Assembly: GCA_024758765.1 (NCBI GenBank)
Contig: CP101406.1
Location: 4,030,001-4,094,000, forward strand
DNA length: 64,000 nt
Direction of reading: 5' to 3'
From: Mycobacterium sp. SVM_VP21
Lineage (GTDB): Bacteria > Actinomycetota > Actinomycetes > Mycobacteriales > Mycobacteriaceae
Both the position numbers and the translations under genes were made by a program. This document shows, in pieces, positions 26,159 to 37,402 of the stretch; within the stretch, counting starts at the first letter, position 1, and the number at the start of each line of letters is the position of its first letter. Below the pieces are notes generated by a model. The model worked only from the letters and a program-made list of their open reading frames with translations. It was not told where the DNA came from and did not search any database.

Positions 26159-27127
26159 ATGTCGAGGCAGTTGACCGATCTGGAGATACTTCGCGAGTTG
26201 GAGCCCGTTGCGGCAACCAATGTGAATCGGCATGAGTTGGTCGCGCCCGCGTGGAATCCCCATGACTACGTGCCCTGGGACCGTGGCCGTGATTTTGCGC
26301 GGATGGGCGGCCTCGACTGGTCACCGGAGCAGTCGCAACTCAGCGACGTCGCGAAGGCGGCGATGATCACCAACCTGCTTACCGAGGACAATTTGCCGTC
26401 CTATCACCGTCAGGCGGCCAAGTACTTTTCCCATGACGGTGCCTGGGCGGCGTGGGTGGGCCGATGGACCGCCGAGGAAAACCGCCATGGCATCGTGATC
26501 CGCGACTACCTCCTGGTTACCCGAGGGGTCGACCCGGTGGCGCTGGAACAGGCACGAATGCAGCACGTGACCAACGGATTCGGGGCCACGGCTGAGGAGG
26601 AGGCGCGACACAAGACCGACTTTCTGCTGTCGGTCGCCTATGTGACGTTCCAGGAACTCGCCACTCGTGTCAGCCACCGCAACACCGGCAAGGTGTGCAA
26701 TGACCCCGTTGCCGACCGGATGCTGCAGCGCGTTGCAGCCGATGAGAACCTGCACATGATCTTTTACCGCAACGTGTGCGATGCGGCATTGGACCTGGTG
26801 CCTGACCAGGCGCTGGAGGCGGTCGCCGACGTCGTGGAGAACTTCCGGATGCCCGGTCAGGGCATGCCGAATTTTCGCCGTAACGGGGTGCTGATGGCTA
26901 AACACGGGATCTACGACCCGCGGCAGCATCTGGACGAAGTCGTGCGGCCGAACCTGCGCAAGTGGCGGATCTTCGAGCGCGATGATTTCACTCCTCGCGG
27001 CGAACAGCGCCGGGAAAAGCTTGCAACGTACCTCGAAAGTCTTGAGCGCCATGTGATCCGGTTCGAGGAGCAACGCGACCGTCGTCTAGCCCGCGACGTA
27101 CATAGCCGGGAGGCGAAAGTCGGCTAG
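26159..27127 (+). CDS. Acyl-ACP desaturase, DesA1-like
   Basis: 322 residues, ferritin-like. Di-iron ligands are visible in WTAEENRHG (E-E-x-x-H) and VAADENLHMIF (D-E-x-x-H), with the first helix ligand expected in the preceding helix. It differs from DesA2 by a ~45-residue C-terminal extension rich in Arg and Glu, and resembles the DesA1 branch more than DesA2. The ATG at 26159 is chosen because AGAGGGGGA lies about 6 nt upstream. It lies outside the conserved block, so this strain has at least two desaturases within 24 kb. Confidence 0.9.
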   Translation: MSRQLTDLEILRELEPVAATNVNRHELVAPAWNPHDYVPWDRGRDFARMGGLDWSPEQSQLSDVAKAAMITNLLTEDNLPSYHRQAAKYFSHDGAWAAWVGRWTAEENRHGIVIRDYLLVTRGVDPVALEQARMQHVTNGFGATAEEEARHKTDFLLSVAYVTFQELATRVSHRNTGKVCNDPVADRMLQRVAADENLHMIFYRNVCDAALDLVPDQALEAVADVVENFRMPGQGMPNFRRNGVLMAKHGIYDPRQHLDEVVRPNLRKWRIFERDDFTPRGEQRREKLATYLESLERHVIRFEEQRDRRLARDVHSREAKVG

Positions 27128-27201
27128 ACCTGCGGACTCGGATCTGCAGCCATGGCGACCGTTCCCGCAGTCGGATGACCGCCATGGCCGAGCTCCTGCC
27201 G

Positions 27202-27444
27202 CTAACGTGGCGGGGGCGGCGCTACCGGCTGGCACGCATTGACTGCCGGATTCCACCAGTTGCCCGGGCCGCAATTCGGCGGTGCGGTGGGCTGACACGC
27301 GTTGTCTCCCGGGTTCCACCAGTTGCCCGGACCGCAGTCCGGGGGCTGGGCCATGGCCACACCAGGTGACACTGCGACCACGAATGACATGGGCGTCAAC
27401 GCAATCGCGACCGCGCACGCTATACGGCGAACGAACACATTCAT
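27202..27444 (-). CDS. Small secreted protein with CGPGNWWNP repeats
   Basis: 80 residues. A Sec signal peptide (RRIACAVAIALTPMSFVVAV, cleavage near AMA-Q) precedes two near-identical units: DCGPGNWWNPGDNACQPTAP and NCGPGNWWNPAVNACQPVAP. Each has two Cys and a Trp-Trp pair, so two disulphide-linked turns are likely. Similar motifs occur in small mycobacterial exported proteins of unknown role. It is convergent with the desaturase gene. Confidence 0.8.
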   Translation of the reverse strand: MNVFVRRIACAVAIALTPMSFVVAVSPGVAMAQPPDCGPGNWWNPGDNACQPTAPPNCGPGNWWNPAVNACQPVAPPPPR

Positions 27445-27588
27445 CGAATCCTCCCATCAGAAGCGTCCACTCGAAGCTGGACGTGATCATGGGACGACTA
27501 CCCACTGGGGCGATTCCACAATCACCCGGTGAAAGGCATGCCCGAGAAAGCTATCGGCCGACGGCGGCCATTGCCGGTCGCACATCCC

Positions 27589-28797
27589 CTACGCGGAGCG
27601 CACCGCCGCAGGATGGCCGCGACTATCTGGCGCGGCATCGACCAGCTCGTGGTGCACCCCGTAGCGCTGCCGTTGTTCGGCCATCAGCCTCGGGTAGTTG
27701 GCCAGAGCGCGTCGAGTCCGCAGTTTGTTGACCCCGGGAATGCGCGCGAGTACTTCGTTGACCCCGCCGACAACCGGGCCGAGCACCCGCGGCAGGTATT
27801 TGAACGGCGTGTCGGCCACGCCCAGACGGCTGGCATTGGCATCGCCCAGAAATGCCCGAGTCATGCCGTTGATAATGTTCAGGCCCACGCGGTGCTTCCA
27901 CGATCCACCGACGGGCAGCAACTCGGCAATCTCGCGCGCCAGATAGTCGTGCGTCAATGCGCGGACGAAGTCACGGTCTCCGTCGTCGGGTTCCACCGCG
28001 GTCAGTGCATACAACTCCGCGATACGGACCTGATCGGCCTCGGTGGCCGGATTCAGTTCGTCCGAAACGCCGTTGAGCAGACCGACGTAGCGCCAGAAAT
28101 GGTAGATGTCGTCGAGTTCGTCCTGGGTATAGCGAACCCCCAGTTGGTGCATTGCCGCCAGGGCGATCTGACCGAACTCGACGATGGTGAACGCCATGTA
28201 GCTCTGCGGAATGGGTGCGCCCCATGCATCACTGTCCCAGTCGCCCTCGGTCAGCAGATGGCGCCGCACGAACGCATGAATCATTCGGACCCGTAACGTC
28301 GTCGCCAGGCCGGCGCCGTCGCGACGCAGCCCACCGGGAGTGAGGATCGCCTCCAACCATGCGCCGACCTCGATCGACCGCACGGCCGCCTGGCTGGTGT
28401 AGCGACCCGTGAGCACCAGCGGCATCCCGGCGACGGAATTCATGGCTCCGGCCGTCAACGAGGCCGCACCCAAGACGATGCCGTAGGACGCGGTGTGCCG
28501 CACGATATGACCCGCAGCGCGATCTAGGCGGTCGTGGTCGAGCCAGTCGGGTTCGTGGTCGATCTCGGCGAACAACGCCCGCAGCGACTCCGGCGGCGAC
28601 TCCACAGCGTCGATGCCGTGCTGGATCGCGGTCCGCAGCATGACCATCCCCGCGCCGCGAGGCAGTGTGGCGAAATCAGCGACCACGGCGTCGGCCAGCG
28701 GATCGGTGATCCGCGTTCCGTCGATCCAGTCGCGGCCGGCCTGGCCGTACCGCGCGACGGCGAGGTCGGCGTTGGGGGTATGGGGCACATTTGCCAT
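27589..28797 (-). CDS. MpaB-like oxygenase family protein (DUF2236), third copy
   Basis: 402 residues with the DUF2236 core RVRMIHAFVRRHL and preceding region DHEPDWLDHDRLDRAAGHIVR; SYMAFTIVEFG is also conserved. The C-terminus has further helical segments (LGPVVGGVNEVLARIPG). Probably a heme-containing oxygenase of unknown substrate. Divergent from a TetR gene across 58 bp that hold a small palindrome. It does not share close sequence with the copies at 5805 and 22115 outside the core, so it is not a recent duplicate. Confidence 0.8.
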   Translation of the reverse strand: MANVPHTPNADLAVARYGQAGRDWIDGTRITDPLADAVVADFATLPRGAGMVMLRTAIQHGIDAVESPPESLRALFAEIDHEPDWLDHDRLDRAAGHIVRHTASYGIVLGAASLTAGAMNSVAGMPLVLTGRYTSQAAVRSIEVGAWLEAILTPGGLRRDGAGLATTLRVRMIHAFVRRHLLTEGDWDSDAWGAPIPQSYMAFTIVEFGQIALAAMHQLGVRYTQDELDDIYHFWRYVGLLNGVSDELNPATEADQVRIAELYALTAVEPDDGDRDFVRALTHDYLAREIAELLPVGGSWKHRVGLNIINGMTRAFLGDANASRLGVADTPFKYLPRVLGPVVGGVNEVLARIPGVNKLRTRRALANYPRLMAEQRQRYGVHHELVDAAPDSRGHPAAVRSA

Positions 28798-28812
28798 ACA
28801 AATATGGAAACA

Positions 28813-28825
28813 TGAGAATCTCTCA
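28813..28825. promoter_or_regulatory. Short palindrome in the MpaB/TetR spacer
   Basis: TGAGA-ATC-TCTCA is a 5-3-5 perfect inverted repeat in the 58-bp divergent spacer. It is the only symmetrical site there and is a candidate TetR operator; its small size makes this tentative. Confidence 0.45.
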
Positions 28826-28855
28826 CTTACTACTCACTTTTGATGCGGAGGCGAA

Positions 28856-29485
28856 ATGCCCGTCCAGGCACGTTCGCGGCCGCAGCAGCAGCGAGCCCGC
28901 GAGATGCGCAGCCGGCTGCTTGACACCGCTCGCCAGCTGATCGCGCGCCGCGGCGCGGAAGCGCTGACTACGCAGACCATCGCCGACACCGCGCACGTGA
29001 GTATTGGCACTGTCTACCGGTACTTTCCGGACCGCGCCGCCATCATCGCCGAGTTGGTGGACGCCGCAACCCGCGACATCTCCTTCCAACTGGTCCGCAG
29101 CGTCGGACAGGCCATCGACCTCGAGGTCGACCAGGCCGCGTTGCTGGTCGTCGACACTCTAACGACGGCCTATGAGCAGCACGCCCCGATCCTGTTGGCC
29201 GCGCTGACATCCTCATCTTTCGACCTGCCGCCCTACCTCAACCACACCGCGATGGACGAGATCGAACGCAGCCTGCTGCCGCTGGGCAGCGTGATCCCGA
29301 GCAAGTCCCGCCCGGACCTGTCGCCCGCGGAGTTGGACGATTTGGTGTTTGTGACCATGGGCGTGACGTCCAGCGCCTGCCTGCGCATCGCATTGCAGCG
29401 GCCCGCGACCGCGGATCGTGACGCGATGGTCCGGCTGACCGCGACGATGCTGGCCGCCGCGCTCACGGCTCCTGGGGCTGCCTGA
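28856..29485 (+). CDS. TetR family transcriptional regulator
   Basis: 209 residues. HTH: AEALTTQTIADTAHVSIGTVYRYFPDRAAIIAEL at about 36-69, with the canonical TVYRYFPDR recognition helix. GGAGG lies about 4 nt before the ATG. Divergent from the third MpaB gene and probably its repressor. Confidence 0.9.
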   Translation: MPVQARSRPQQQRAREMRSRLLDTARQLIARRGAEALTTQTIADTAHVSIGTVYRYFPDRAAIIAELVDAATRDISFQLVRSVGQAIDLEVDQAALLVVDTLTTAYEQHAPILLAALTSSSFDLPPYLNHTAMDEIERSLLPLGSVIPSKSRPDLSPAELDDLVFVTMGVTSSACLRIALQRPATADRDAMVRLTATMLAAALTAPGAA

Positions 29486-29566
29486 CGCGGTCTACAATTC
29501 TGCGCCGCCCAGCACCACCGGCCGGTGCTACGTCGACCGGCCGCTGGGCGTCGGGGTCGACGTGCG

Positions 29567-30355
29567 CTAAGGCGTTGCGCTCCAGCGGGGTACGCGTCGT
29601 TGGAGATACGCCTCGACGCCTTCGCGCGCATCAGGGGTCCCCATCACCTGGTGATGGAGTTGGGTTTCCAGCTCAGCGACCTGCCGCGGGGCATAGCCGT
29701 TGATCACCGTGTCCCACAGCAACCGCTTGCTCAGCGCCGCCGACGTGGGTGCCACATTGATGGCAATGTCACGGGCGATCGTCAGCGCATGGTCGAGGAC
29801 GTCCCCGGCCGGCAGGCAGCGGTTGGCGACGCCCATCTGGGCGGCCTCGTGCCCGTCGAAGGTGCGCCCGGTCAGCAGCACGTCGGCGGCGACGGCGGTG
29901 CCCGCCAGTCGGGGCAGCGTCCAATGCGCCATGCAGTCCGGAACGACGCCTCGGCGGACCTGCGGCACAGCGTATTTCGCGTCAGCGGCCATGATCCGGA
30001 TATCAGCCTGCAAAGCGATGGTCAGCCCGATCCCGATTGCGTGACCATTGACCGCGGCGATAACGGGAGTGTTCAACTCAAATGCCGCCGGGCTTATCGG
30101 CGAGGCGGTGAACGCGTCCTCATCCTCGGGTGCCTCGAAGGGACTTGTCGGCGATGACAGGTTGGCTCCGGCGCAGAAGGCGTCGCCGGCACCGGTCAGA
30201 ACGATCGCGCGAACCGCGTCGTCAGCGTCGCAGTCGCGGTAAGCCTGGCTCAGCAGCTGCCCCATTGCCGCGGTGTAGGCGTTGCGGGACTGTGGCCGAT
30301 TCAGCGTGAGCAGCGCGACGCCGTCCGCGATGCTGACCGTCAGATCGGTCGTCAG
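29567..30355 (-). CDS. Enoyl-CoA hydratase/isomerase (crotonase family), probable CTG start
   Basis: 262 residues if started at CTG 30355. Crotonase features: ADGVALLTLNRPQSRNA at the N-terminus, the CoA-binding GDAFCAGANLS, and the oxyanion-hole Gly in NGHAIGIGLTIALQAD, followed by RRGVVPD. Only this start keeps the obligatory NRP segment; the next in-frame ATG (30265) would remove it. The CTG overlaps the upstream gene's stop as CTGA, and GAGG lies about 11 nt upstream, so the start is plausible though rare. Hydrates trans-2-enoyl-CoA in beta-oxidation or a related pathway. Confidence 0.85.
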   Translation of the reverse strand: MTTDLTVSIADGVALLTLNRPQSRNAYTAAMGQLLSQAYRDCDADDAVRAIVLTGAGDAFCAGANLSSPTSPFEAPEDEDAFTASPISPAAFELNTPVIAAVNGHAIGIGLTIALQADIRIMAADAKYAVPQVRRGVVPDCMAHWTLPRLAGTAVAADVLLTGRTFDGHEAAQMGVANRCLPAGDVLDHALTIARDIAINVAPTSAALSKRLLWDTVINGYAPRQVAELETQLHHQVMGTPDAREGVEAYLQRRVPRWSATP

Positions 30356-30987
30356 CGCAGGTAAACCTCGCTGCCGCTGGGGTACCCGCCGCCGGTGGTG
30401 GTGACATGGACGTGGTCGTAGTGGCCGTAGCCGCCGCGCTGGGCCCCGCCGCCGGGTGTGTAGTAGACACCGCGCCAGATGGCGTCCTGCAGGCCGAACC
30501 GGCCGGCGTTCTCCATCACGTAGGCCACGATCGAATCGCCGAGCGCGATTCCTTCGGCGCTGCCCGGGTTGGGGACCATCACGTCGAGCGCCAACCCGTT
30601 GGGGTGCCAGCGCAGCGCGTCGGCCCGTACGCCACCGATCTGCATGATCTGGGGAAAGGCGTCGCTGATGCTGCGAGCGGCCTGGATCGTGCGGACCTGC
30701 AGGCCCCGCTCCGGGGCGACTCCCGCGGGCAGGAACCGCGGCACGGTGCGCGTTCGTGAGGCAACGGCGAACCGCGCGGGTGGTCCCGTTTCGGGCGTCG
30801 CTGCGGGTGCGGCTACCAGCTGCAAACCGCCTGGTGAATTGTCTTCAGCAACCACGGCAATGGATTCTTTCGGCACCGCAGGATTGGCGCTACCTCCCAC
30901 AGCAAAGAACAATGCAGCTGGTGCGAGGACTGCCGCCATCAATACCGATGATCGTTTGCGCTGGCTGGCTAACTCGTGTCGGCCCAC
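30352..30987 (-). CDS. Exported protein with an M15-like / ARB_07466-like C-terminal domain
   Basis: 211 residues from GTG 30987. A basic start (GRHELASQRKR) and one hydrophobic helix (VLMAAVLAPAALFFAVGG) act as signal or anchor. The C-terminal domain has RWHPNGLALDVMVP and GYGHYDHVHVT, the H-x6-D and H-x-H pattern of LAS-type metallopeptidases (M15), so a role in cell-wall hydrolysis is possible. An alternative TTG lies at 30999. It precedes the enoyl-CoA hydratase with a 4-nt overlap. I do not know the exact family in M. tuberculosis. Confidence 0.7.
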   Translation of the reverse strand: MGRHELASQRKRSSVLMAAVLAPAALFFAVGGSANPAVPKESIAVVAEDNSPGGLQLVAAPAATPETGPPARFAVASRTRTVPRFLPAGVAPERGLQVRTIQAARSISDAFPQIMQIGGVRADALRWHPNGLALDVMVPNPGSAEGIALGDSIVAYVMENAGRFGLQDAIWRGVYYTPGGGAQRGGYGHYDHVHVTTTGGGYPSGSEVYLR

Positions 30988-30995
30988 GGGGAGAC

Positions 30996-31001
30996 ACAAT
31001 A
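30996..31001 (-). promoter_or_regulatory. Leaderless -10 box of the exported M15-like protein
   Basis: On the minus strand TATTGT (31001-30996) ends 8 nt before the GTG at 30987. It supports this GTG as the start. Confidence 0.5.
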
Positions 31002-31025
31002 CGAGAAATTTGGCTAATAGTCACA

Positions 31026-31046
31026 AATTTATAAACCTCATAAATT
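31026..31046. repeat. AT-rich inverted repeat upstream of the exported protein
   Basis: AATTTAT (31026-31032) and ATAAATT (31040-31046) form a 7-7-7 inverted repeat within an island of unusually low GC (about 31010-31060). It lies 25-45 bp upstream of the -10 box and could bind a CRP, Lsr2 or WhiB-type regulator. Confidence 0.45.
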
Positions 31047-31174
31047 CCTTATTGTCTTGCTCGTCACATCTGAATGGGCGACGGGCGCCACATTGCGTGC
31101 GATTCGCGCAGGTGAGCGCGGCCTCGCGCCGGCCTCCCCTGCCTGCAAAGGAAGACCACCTAAGCAGATGGGTC

Positions 31175-31180
31175 TACACT
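31175..31180 (+). promoter_or_regulatory. Leaderless -10 box of the DUF732 gene
   Basis: TACACT ends 7 nt before the ATG at 31188; no Shine-Dalgarno is present. Confidence 0.55.
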
Positions 31181-31187
31181 GCATCTC

Positions 31188-31520
31188 ATGAAATCGACGA
31201 CCCTCGCCGCAGCGGTCTTGGGCTTGGCCGTGACCCTGGCAGCACCCGCTCACGCCGACCCCGACACCGATTTCGCCCGAGAACTGCACACCTATGGCAT
31301 CTACGGCCCGCGGGACTACAACGCCTGGCTGGGCAAGATCGTCTGCGAGCGGTTGGACAAGGGCGTTGACGGCGACGCAGCCAAGTCGGTCCGCTTCATC
31401 ACCCCCAACCTGCAGAAGGGCACCAACCAGGCGCAGGCCTGGCAGTTCCTCGGCGCCTCGGTCAACACCTACTGCCCGGACAAGCGGCCGGTGCTGGAGC
31501 GCGCGGCCCAGCAAGGCTGA
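31188..31520 (+). CDS. DUF732 secreted protein
   Basis: 110 residues. Sec signal peptide (AAAVLGLAVTLAAPAHA, cleavage after AHA) followed by a small helical domain with the DUF732 pattern: DFARELHTYGI, IVCERLDKG and a closing YCPDKRP. The two Cys in the mature protein probably form a disulphide. Role unknown; the family is abundant in mycobacteria. Leaderless transcription is supported by TACACT. Confidence 0.85.
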   Translation: MKSTTLAAAVLGLAVTLAAPAHADPDTDFARELHTYGIYGPRDYNAWLGKIVCERLDKGVDGDAAKSVRFITPNLQKGTNQAQAWQFLGASVNTYCPDKRPVLERAAQQG

Positions 31521-31603
31521 TTGAGGGCCTTCTCCCCCTGGTCCCGTCGGTAAAGCGGACCTAGGGTCGGTGATAACCGATCCGACCGGTGGGAGGGCCC
31601 GCA

Positions 31604-34401
<2,798 letters not shown>

Positions 34402-34402
<1 letters not shown>

Positions 34403-35601
34403 TGGGCATCCAAACGGGGGCGACGGTCCCGGCGACCGGGACCCGTGCGGCGATCCGCACGCTCAACCCGGGCTACTTCGCGCTGGTGATGGCCAGTGGC
34501 ATGGTGTCGACCGCGATGTACCACCAGAACTCCCAGTGGGTTTCGGTGCTGCTGCTGTGGGTAACGGTGATCTCGTACCTGGTGTTGATCGTGGTATCGA
34601 CGGTGCGCGTGATCGCCTTTCGGCGCGAATTCCTGGCCGATCTCTACGATTCCGGCCGCGCCTTCGGCTTCTTTACGTTCGTCTCGGCCACCAATGTGCT
34701 GGGAGCGCGGCTGGTCATCGACGGGCACAGCACTGTCGCGGTGGGCCTGCTGGCGGTCAGCACGCTGACCTGGCTGGTGCTGGGTTATCTGATTCCGTGG
34801 ACCGCGGTGCTGGGGACCTCGGAGCGGCCGGTGGTGCGCCGGGCCAACGGCACGTGGTTCATCTGGGTGGTGGCCAGCCAGTCCATTGCGGTGTTGGCCG
34901 CAGTGCTCGAGGTGGAGGTGTCCCAGCCGTGGCGCCAAAGCCTGGCGCTGCTCGCGGTGGTTTCCTGGTCAATCGGAGTGTTCCTCTACGGTGCCGCCGG
35001 AATCTTTGTGGCGCTGCGGCTGTTGCTTTACCCGCTGCTCCCCGAAGACCTCGTTCCGCAGTACTGGGTGGCGATGGGAGCCACCGCGATCACCGTGCTG
35101 GCCGGTGCGCACATCGTCGAGATGGCCGAAGCGCCGATGGTGCACGCCACTCGCGGTCTCATCGCCGGAACGTCGGTGATGTTCTGGGCGTTTGGCACCT
35201 GGCTGATCCCGCCGATGATCGCGGCCGGAGTGTGGCGCCATGTCGTGCATCGTGTTCCACTGCGCTACGAAGCGCCCTGGTGGAGTGTGATCTTCCCGCT
35301 GGGCATGTATGGGGTGGGCAGTCACTACCTGGGCCAGGCCGACCAGCTGCCGATCGTCTATTTCATCGGTTCGGTCGAGAGCTGGATTGCGCTGGCCGCC
35401 TGGAGCGTTGTGTTCGTCCTGATGCTGCACCACCTGGCGGTCACCCTGGGGCCTGGGCGGAGCGCCAAGCTGACGGGCGGTAATTCAGCCGAGCCGGCCG
35501 CCGTCGGAGCCGAAGAAGTGCAAAGCAGTCACGTCGAAGCCCAGCGACAACCGGGCGCCGCGGTGCACCTCGGTGTTACCGGGAACCCGGGCGACTACTG
35601 A
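34402..35601 (+). CDS. TDT/SLAC1-family transporter (tellurite resistance / C4-dicarboxylate type)
   Basis: 399 residues, about 10 transmembrane segments, beginning IRTLNPGYFALVMASGMVSTAM, the usual opening of TehA/Mae1-type proteins. They transport C4-dicarboxylates or anions, which fits coupling to aconitase. The last ~39 residues (from about SAEPAAVG) are soluble and lie antisense inside the ABC ATPase gene; the overlap is 117 bp, so the natural stop has probably been lost. Function of that tail is doubtful. Confidence 0.85.
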
Positions 35602-36549
35602 CTGCGGGTTCTGCGGGTCATCCGTCCCGCCATACAGGTAGGTGTCGGCGCCCAGTTCCTCGACGAAGTCCACCTCGACACCGATCCCGCGATCGGCGAT
35701 CTGCAGGTGCTCGGGCCGAATGCCGACAACCAGCTGCGTTGCCGCAGCGGATATTTCCGTCGGGATGCTGATGTGATGGCCGCCCAGCGACACCGCGCCG
35801 TCGACGACGGACATAGTGAACAGGTTCATCGCCGGCGATCCGATAAAACCGGCGACGAACACGTTGGCGGGCGTGCGGTAGAGCTCGCGCGGTGGGGCGC
35901 ATTGCTGCAGCACCCCGTCGCGTAATACCGCGACGCGATCGCCCATCGTCATAGCCTCCACCTGATCGTGGGTGACATAGACGGTGGTGATCCCCAGCCG
36001 CCGTTGCAGTTCGGCGATCTGGTTACGGGTCTGCACCCGCAGCATGGCGTCGAGGTTCGACAGTGGCTCGTCCATCAAGAAGACCTGCGGACGACGCACG
36101 ATCGCGCGGCCCATCGCGACGCGTTGGCGTTCGCCGCCGGAGAGGTCCTTGGGCTTGCGCTCCAAGAGCTCGGCCAGGCCCAGCAGCTGGGCCGCTTCAA
36201 TCACCCGGGCGCGGATCTCGGCCTTAGGGATCTTGGCCACCTTCAGGGCGAAACCCATGTTCTGCGCCGCGGTCATGTGCGGATACAGGGCGTAGTTCTG
36301 GAACACCATGGCGATGTCGCGATGGCCGGGATCGGTTGCGGTGACGTCGTGATCGCCGATGTAGATCTGACCGGCGTCAACAGGCTCCAGGCCGGCCAGC
36401 ATCCGCAGCGTCGTCGTCTTGCCGCAACCCGACGGCCCGACCAGCACCATGAACTCACCGTCTTCGATCGCGAGGTCGAAGGCGTCCAGGGCGGGGCGAT
36501 CGGCACCCGGATAGTGCCGGGTCACCGAGTCGAAGGTCACTGAAGCCAC
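35485..36549 (-). CDS. Sugar ABC transporter ATP-binding protein (UgpC/MsmK type)
   Basis: 354 residues. Walker A GPSGCGKTTTL at about 32-42, Q-loop VFQNYALYPHM, signature LSGGERQRVAMGRA, Walker B VFLMDEPLSNLD and a C-terminal TOBE/MOI regulatory domain (GIRPEHLQIADRGIG). Start GTG 36549 is chosen because AGGAGA precedes it, and a stop of the upstream gene lies within the longer frame. It energises the importer whose permeases and binding protein follow upstream. Corresponds in order to Rv2038c. Confidence 0.92.
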   Translation of the reverse strand: MASVTFDSVTRHYPGADRPALDAFDLAIEDGEFMVLVGPSGCGKTTTLRMLAGLEPVDAGQIYIGDHDVTATDPGHRDIAMVFQNYALYPHMTAAQNMGFALKVAKIPKAEIRARVIEAAQLLGLAELLERKPKDLSGGERQRVAMGRAIVRRPQVFLMDEPLSNLDAMLRVQTRNQIAELQRRLGITTVYVTHDQVEAMTMGDRVAVLRDGVLQQCAPPRELYRTPANVFVAGFIGSPAMNLFTMSVVDGAVSLGGHHISIPTEISAAATQLVVGIRPEHLQIADRGIGVEVDFVEELGADTYLYGGTDDPQNPQSVVARVPGNTEVHRGARLSLGFDVTALHFFGSDGGRLG

Positions 36550-36562
36550 TGTGTTCTCCTGA

Positions 36563-37402
36563 CTACCGGCCACCGAAGCCCGTGGCCGCGATCCCGCTGA
36601 CGAACGCCCGCTGGGCGATCGCGTAGATGACCACCAGCGGGGCCAACATGAGCATGGAGGCGGCCATTAGCACCGGCCATTCGGCGACGTACTCCCCTTG
36701 CATCCACACCAATCCGAGGGTCAGGGTGGCGATGCCCTTGCGCTGAATCATCAGCAGCGGCCACAGAAAGTCGTTCCAGACGTTGATCCAGGTCAGCACC
36801 GCCAGCACCATCACCGCGGGTTTGGCGTGCGGCAACAGGATCCGCCAATAGATCGCCCACGGTGAGCACCCGTCTAAGATCGCGGCTTCCTCCAGATCGG
36901 TGGGCAGGGTGGCGAAGAACTGTCGCATCAAATAGGTGCCGAACGCGCTGCCGAACAGGCCGGGGATGATCATCGCCCACATGGTGTCGGTCCAGCCGAA
37001 TACCCGCATCAAGATGAACTGCGGAATCACCGTGACCGTCAACGGCACCATCAGCGTGGCCAGATAGACCACGAACAGCGTGTCTCGACCGGTGAACGGC
37101 AATCGGGCAAAGGCATACCCGGCCAGCGAACAGAAGAACACCTGTCCGGCCGTCACGCAGCCGGCGTAGAGAATGGTGTTGAACAGCATCCGCCAGAACG
37201 GCATTCGGGCGAAGACTTCGACGTAGTTCGACCATTGCGGATGGGCCGGCAACAACATCGGTTGGCTGATCTCGGCTTGGCGCTTCAGTGACCCCGACAG
37301 CGCCCACAGAATCGGGAACAATGCGCAGGCGGTGACGGCGCCCAATCCCGCATAGGTGCCCAGCAGCCCGGCAATGCGATGCCGGGTCGGCGGGCCGGTC
37401 AC
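36563..37402 (-). CDS. Sugar ABC transporter permease (MalG/UgpE type)
   Basis: 279 residues, six hydrophobic segments and the cytoplasmic coupling EAA loop EEAAILDGCSPWAIYWRIL at about residues 170-190. The GTG at 37402 overlaps the upstream permease stop by 4 nt. The frame is open far upstream, but that part lies in the other permease gene. Second permease of the importer, corresponding to Rv2039c. Confidence 0.92.
   Translation of the reverse strand: MTGPPTRHRIAGLLGTYAGLGAVTACALFPILWALSGSLKRQAEISQPMLLPAHPQWSNYVEVFARMPFWRMLFNTILYAGCVTAGQVFFCSLAGYAFARLPFTGRDTLFVVYLATLMVPLTVTVIPQFILMRVFGWTDTMWAMIIPGLFGSAFGTYLMRQFFATLPTDLEEAAILDGCSPWAIYWRILLPHAKPAVMVLAVLTWINVWNDFLWPLLMIQRKGIATLTLGLVWMQGEYVAEWPVLMAASMLMLAPLVVIYAIAQRAFVSGIAATGFGGR

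Noticed and set aside
31000..31187. A ydaO-type c-di-AMP riboswitch before the exported M15-like protein
   Set aside because: Such riboswitches precede cell-wall hydrolases in actinobacteria, but I see no conserved GGTTGxCGxx core and the leaderless -10 leaves no room for a leader.
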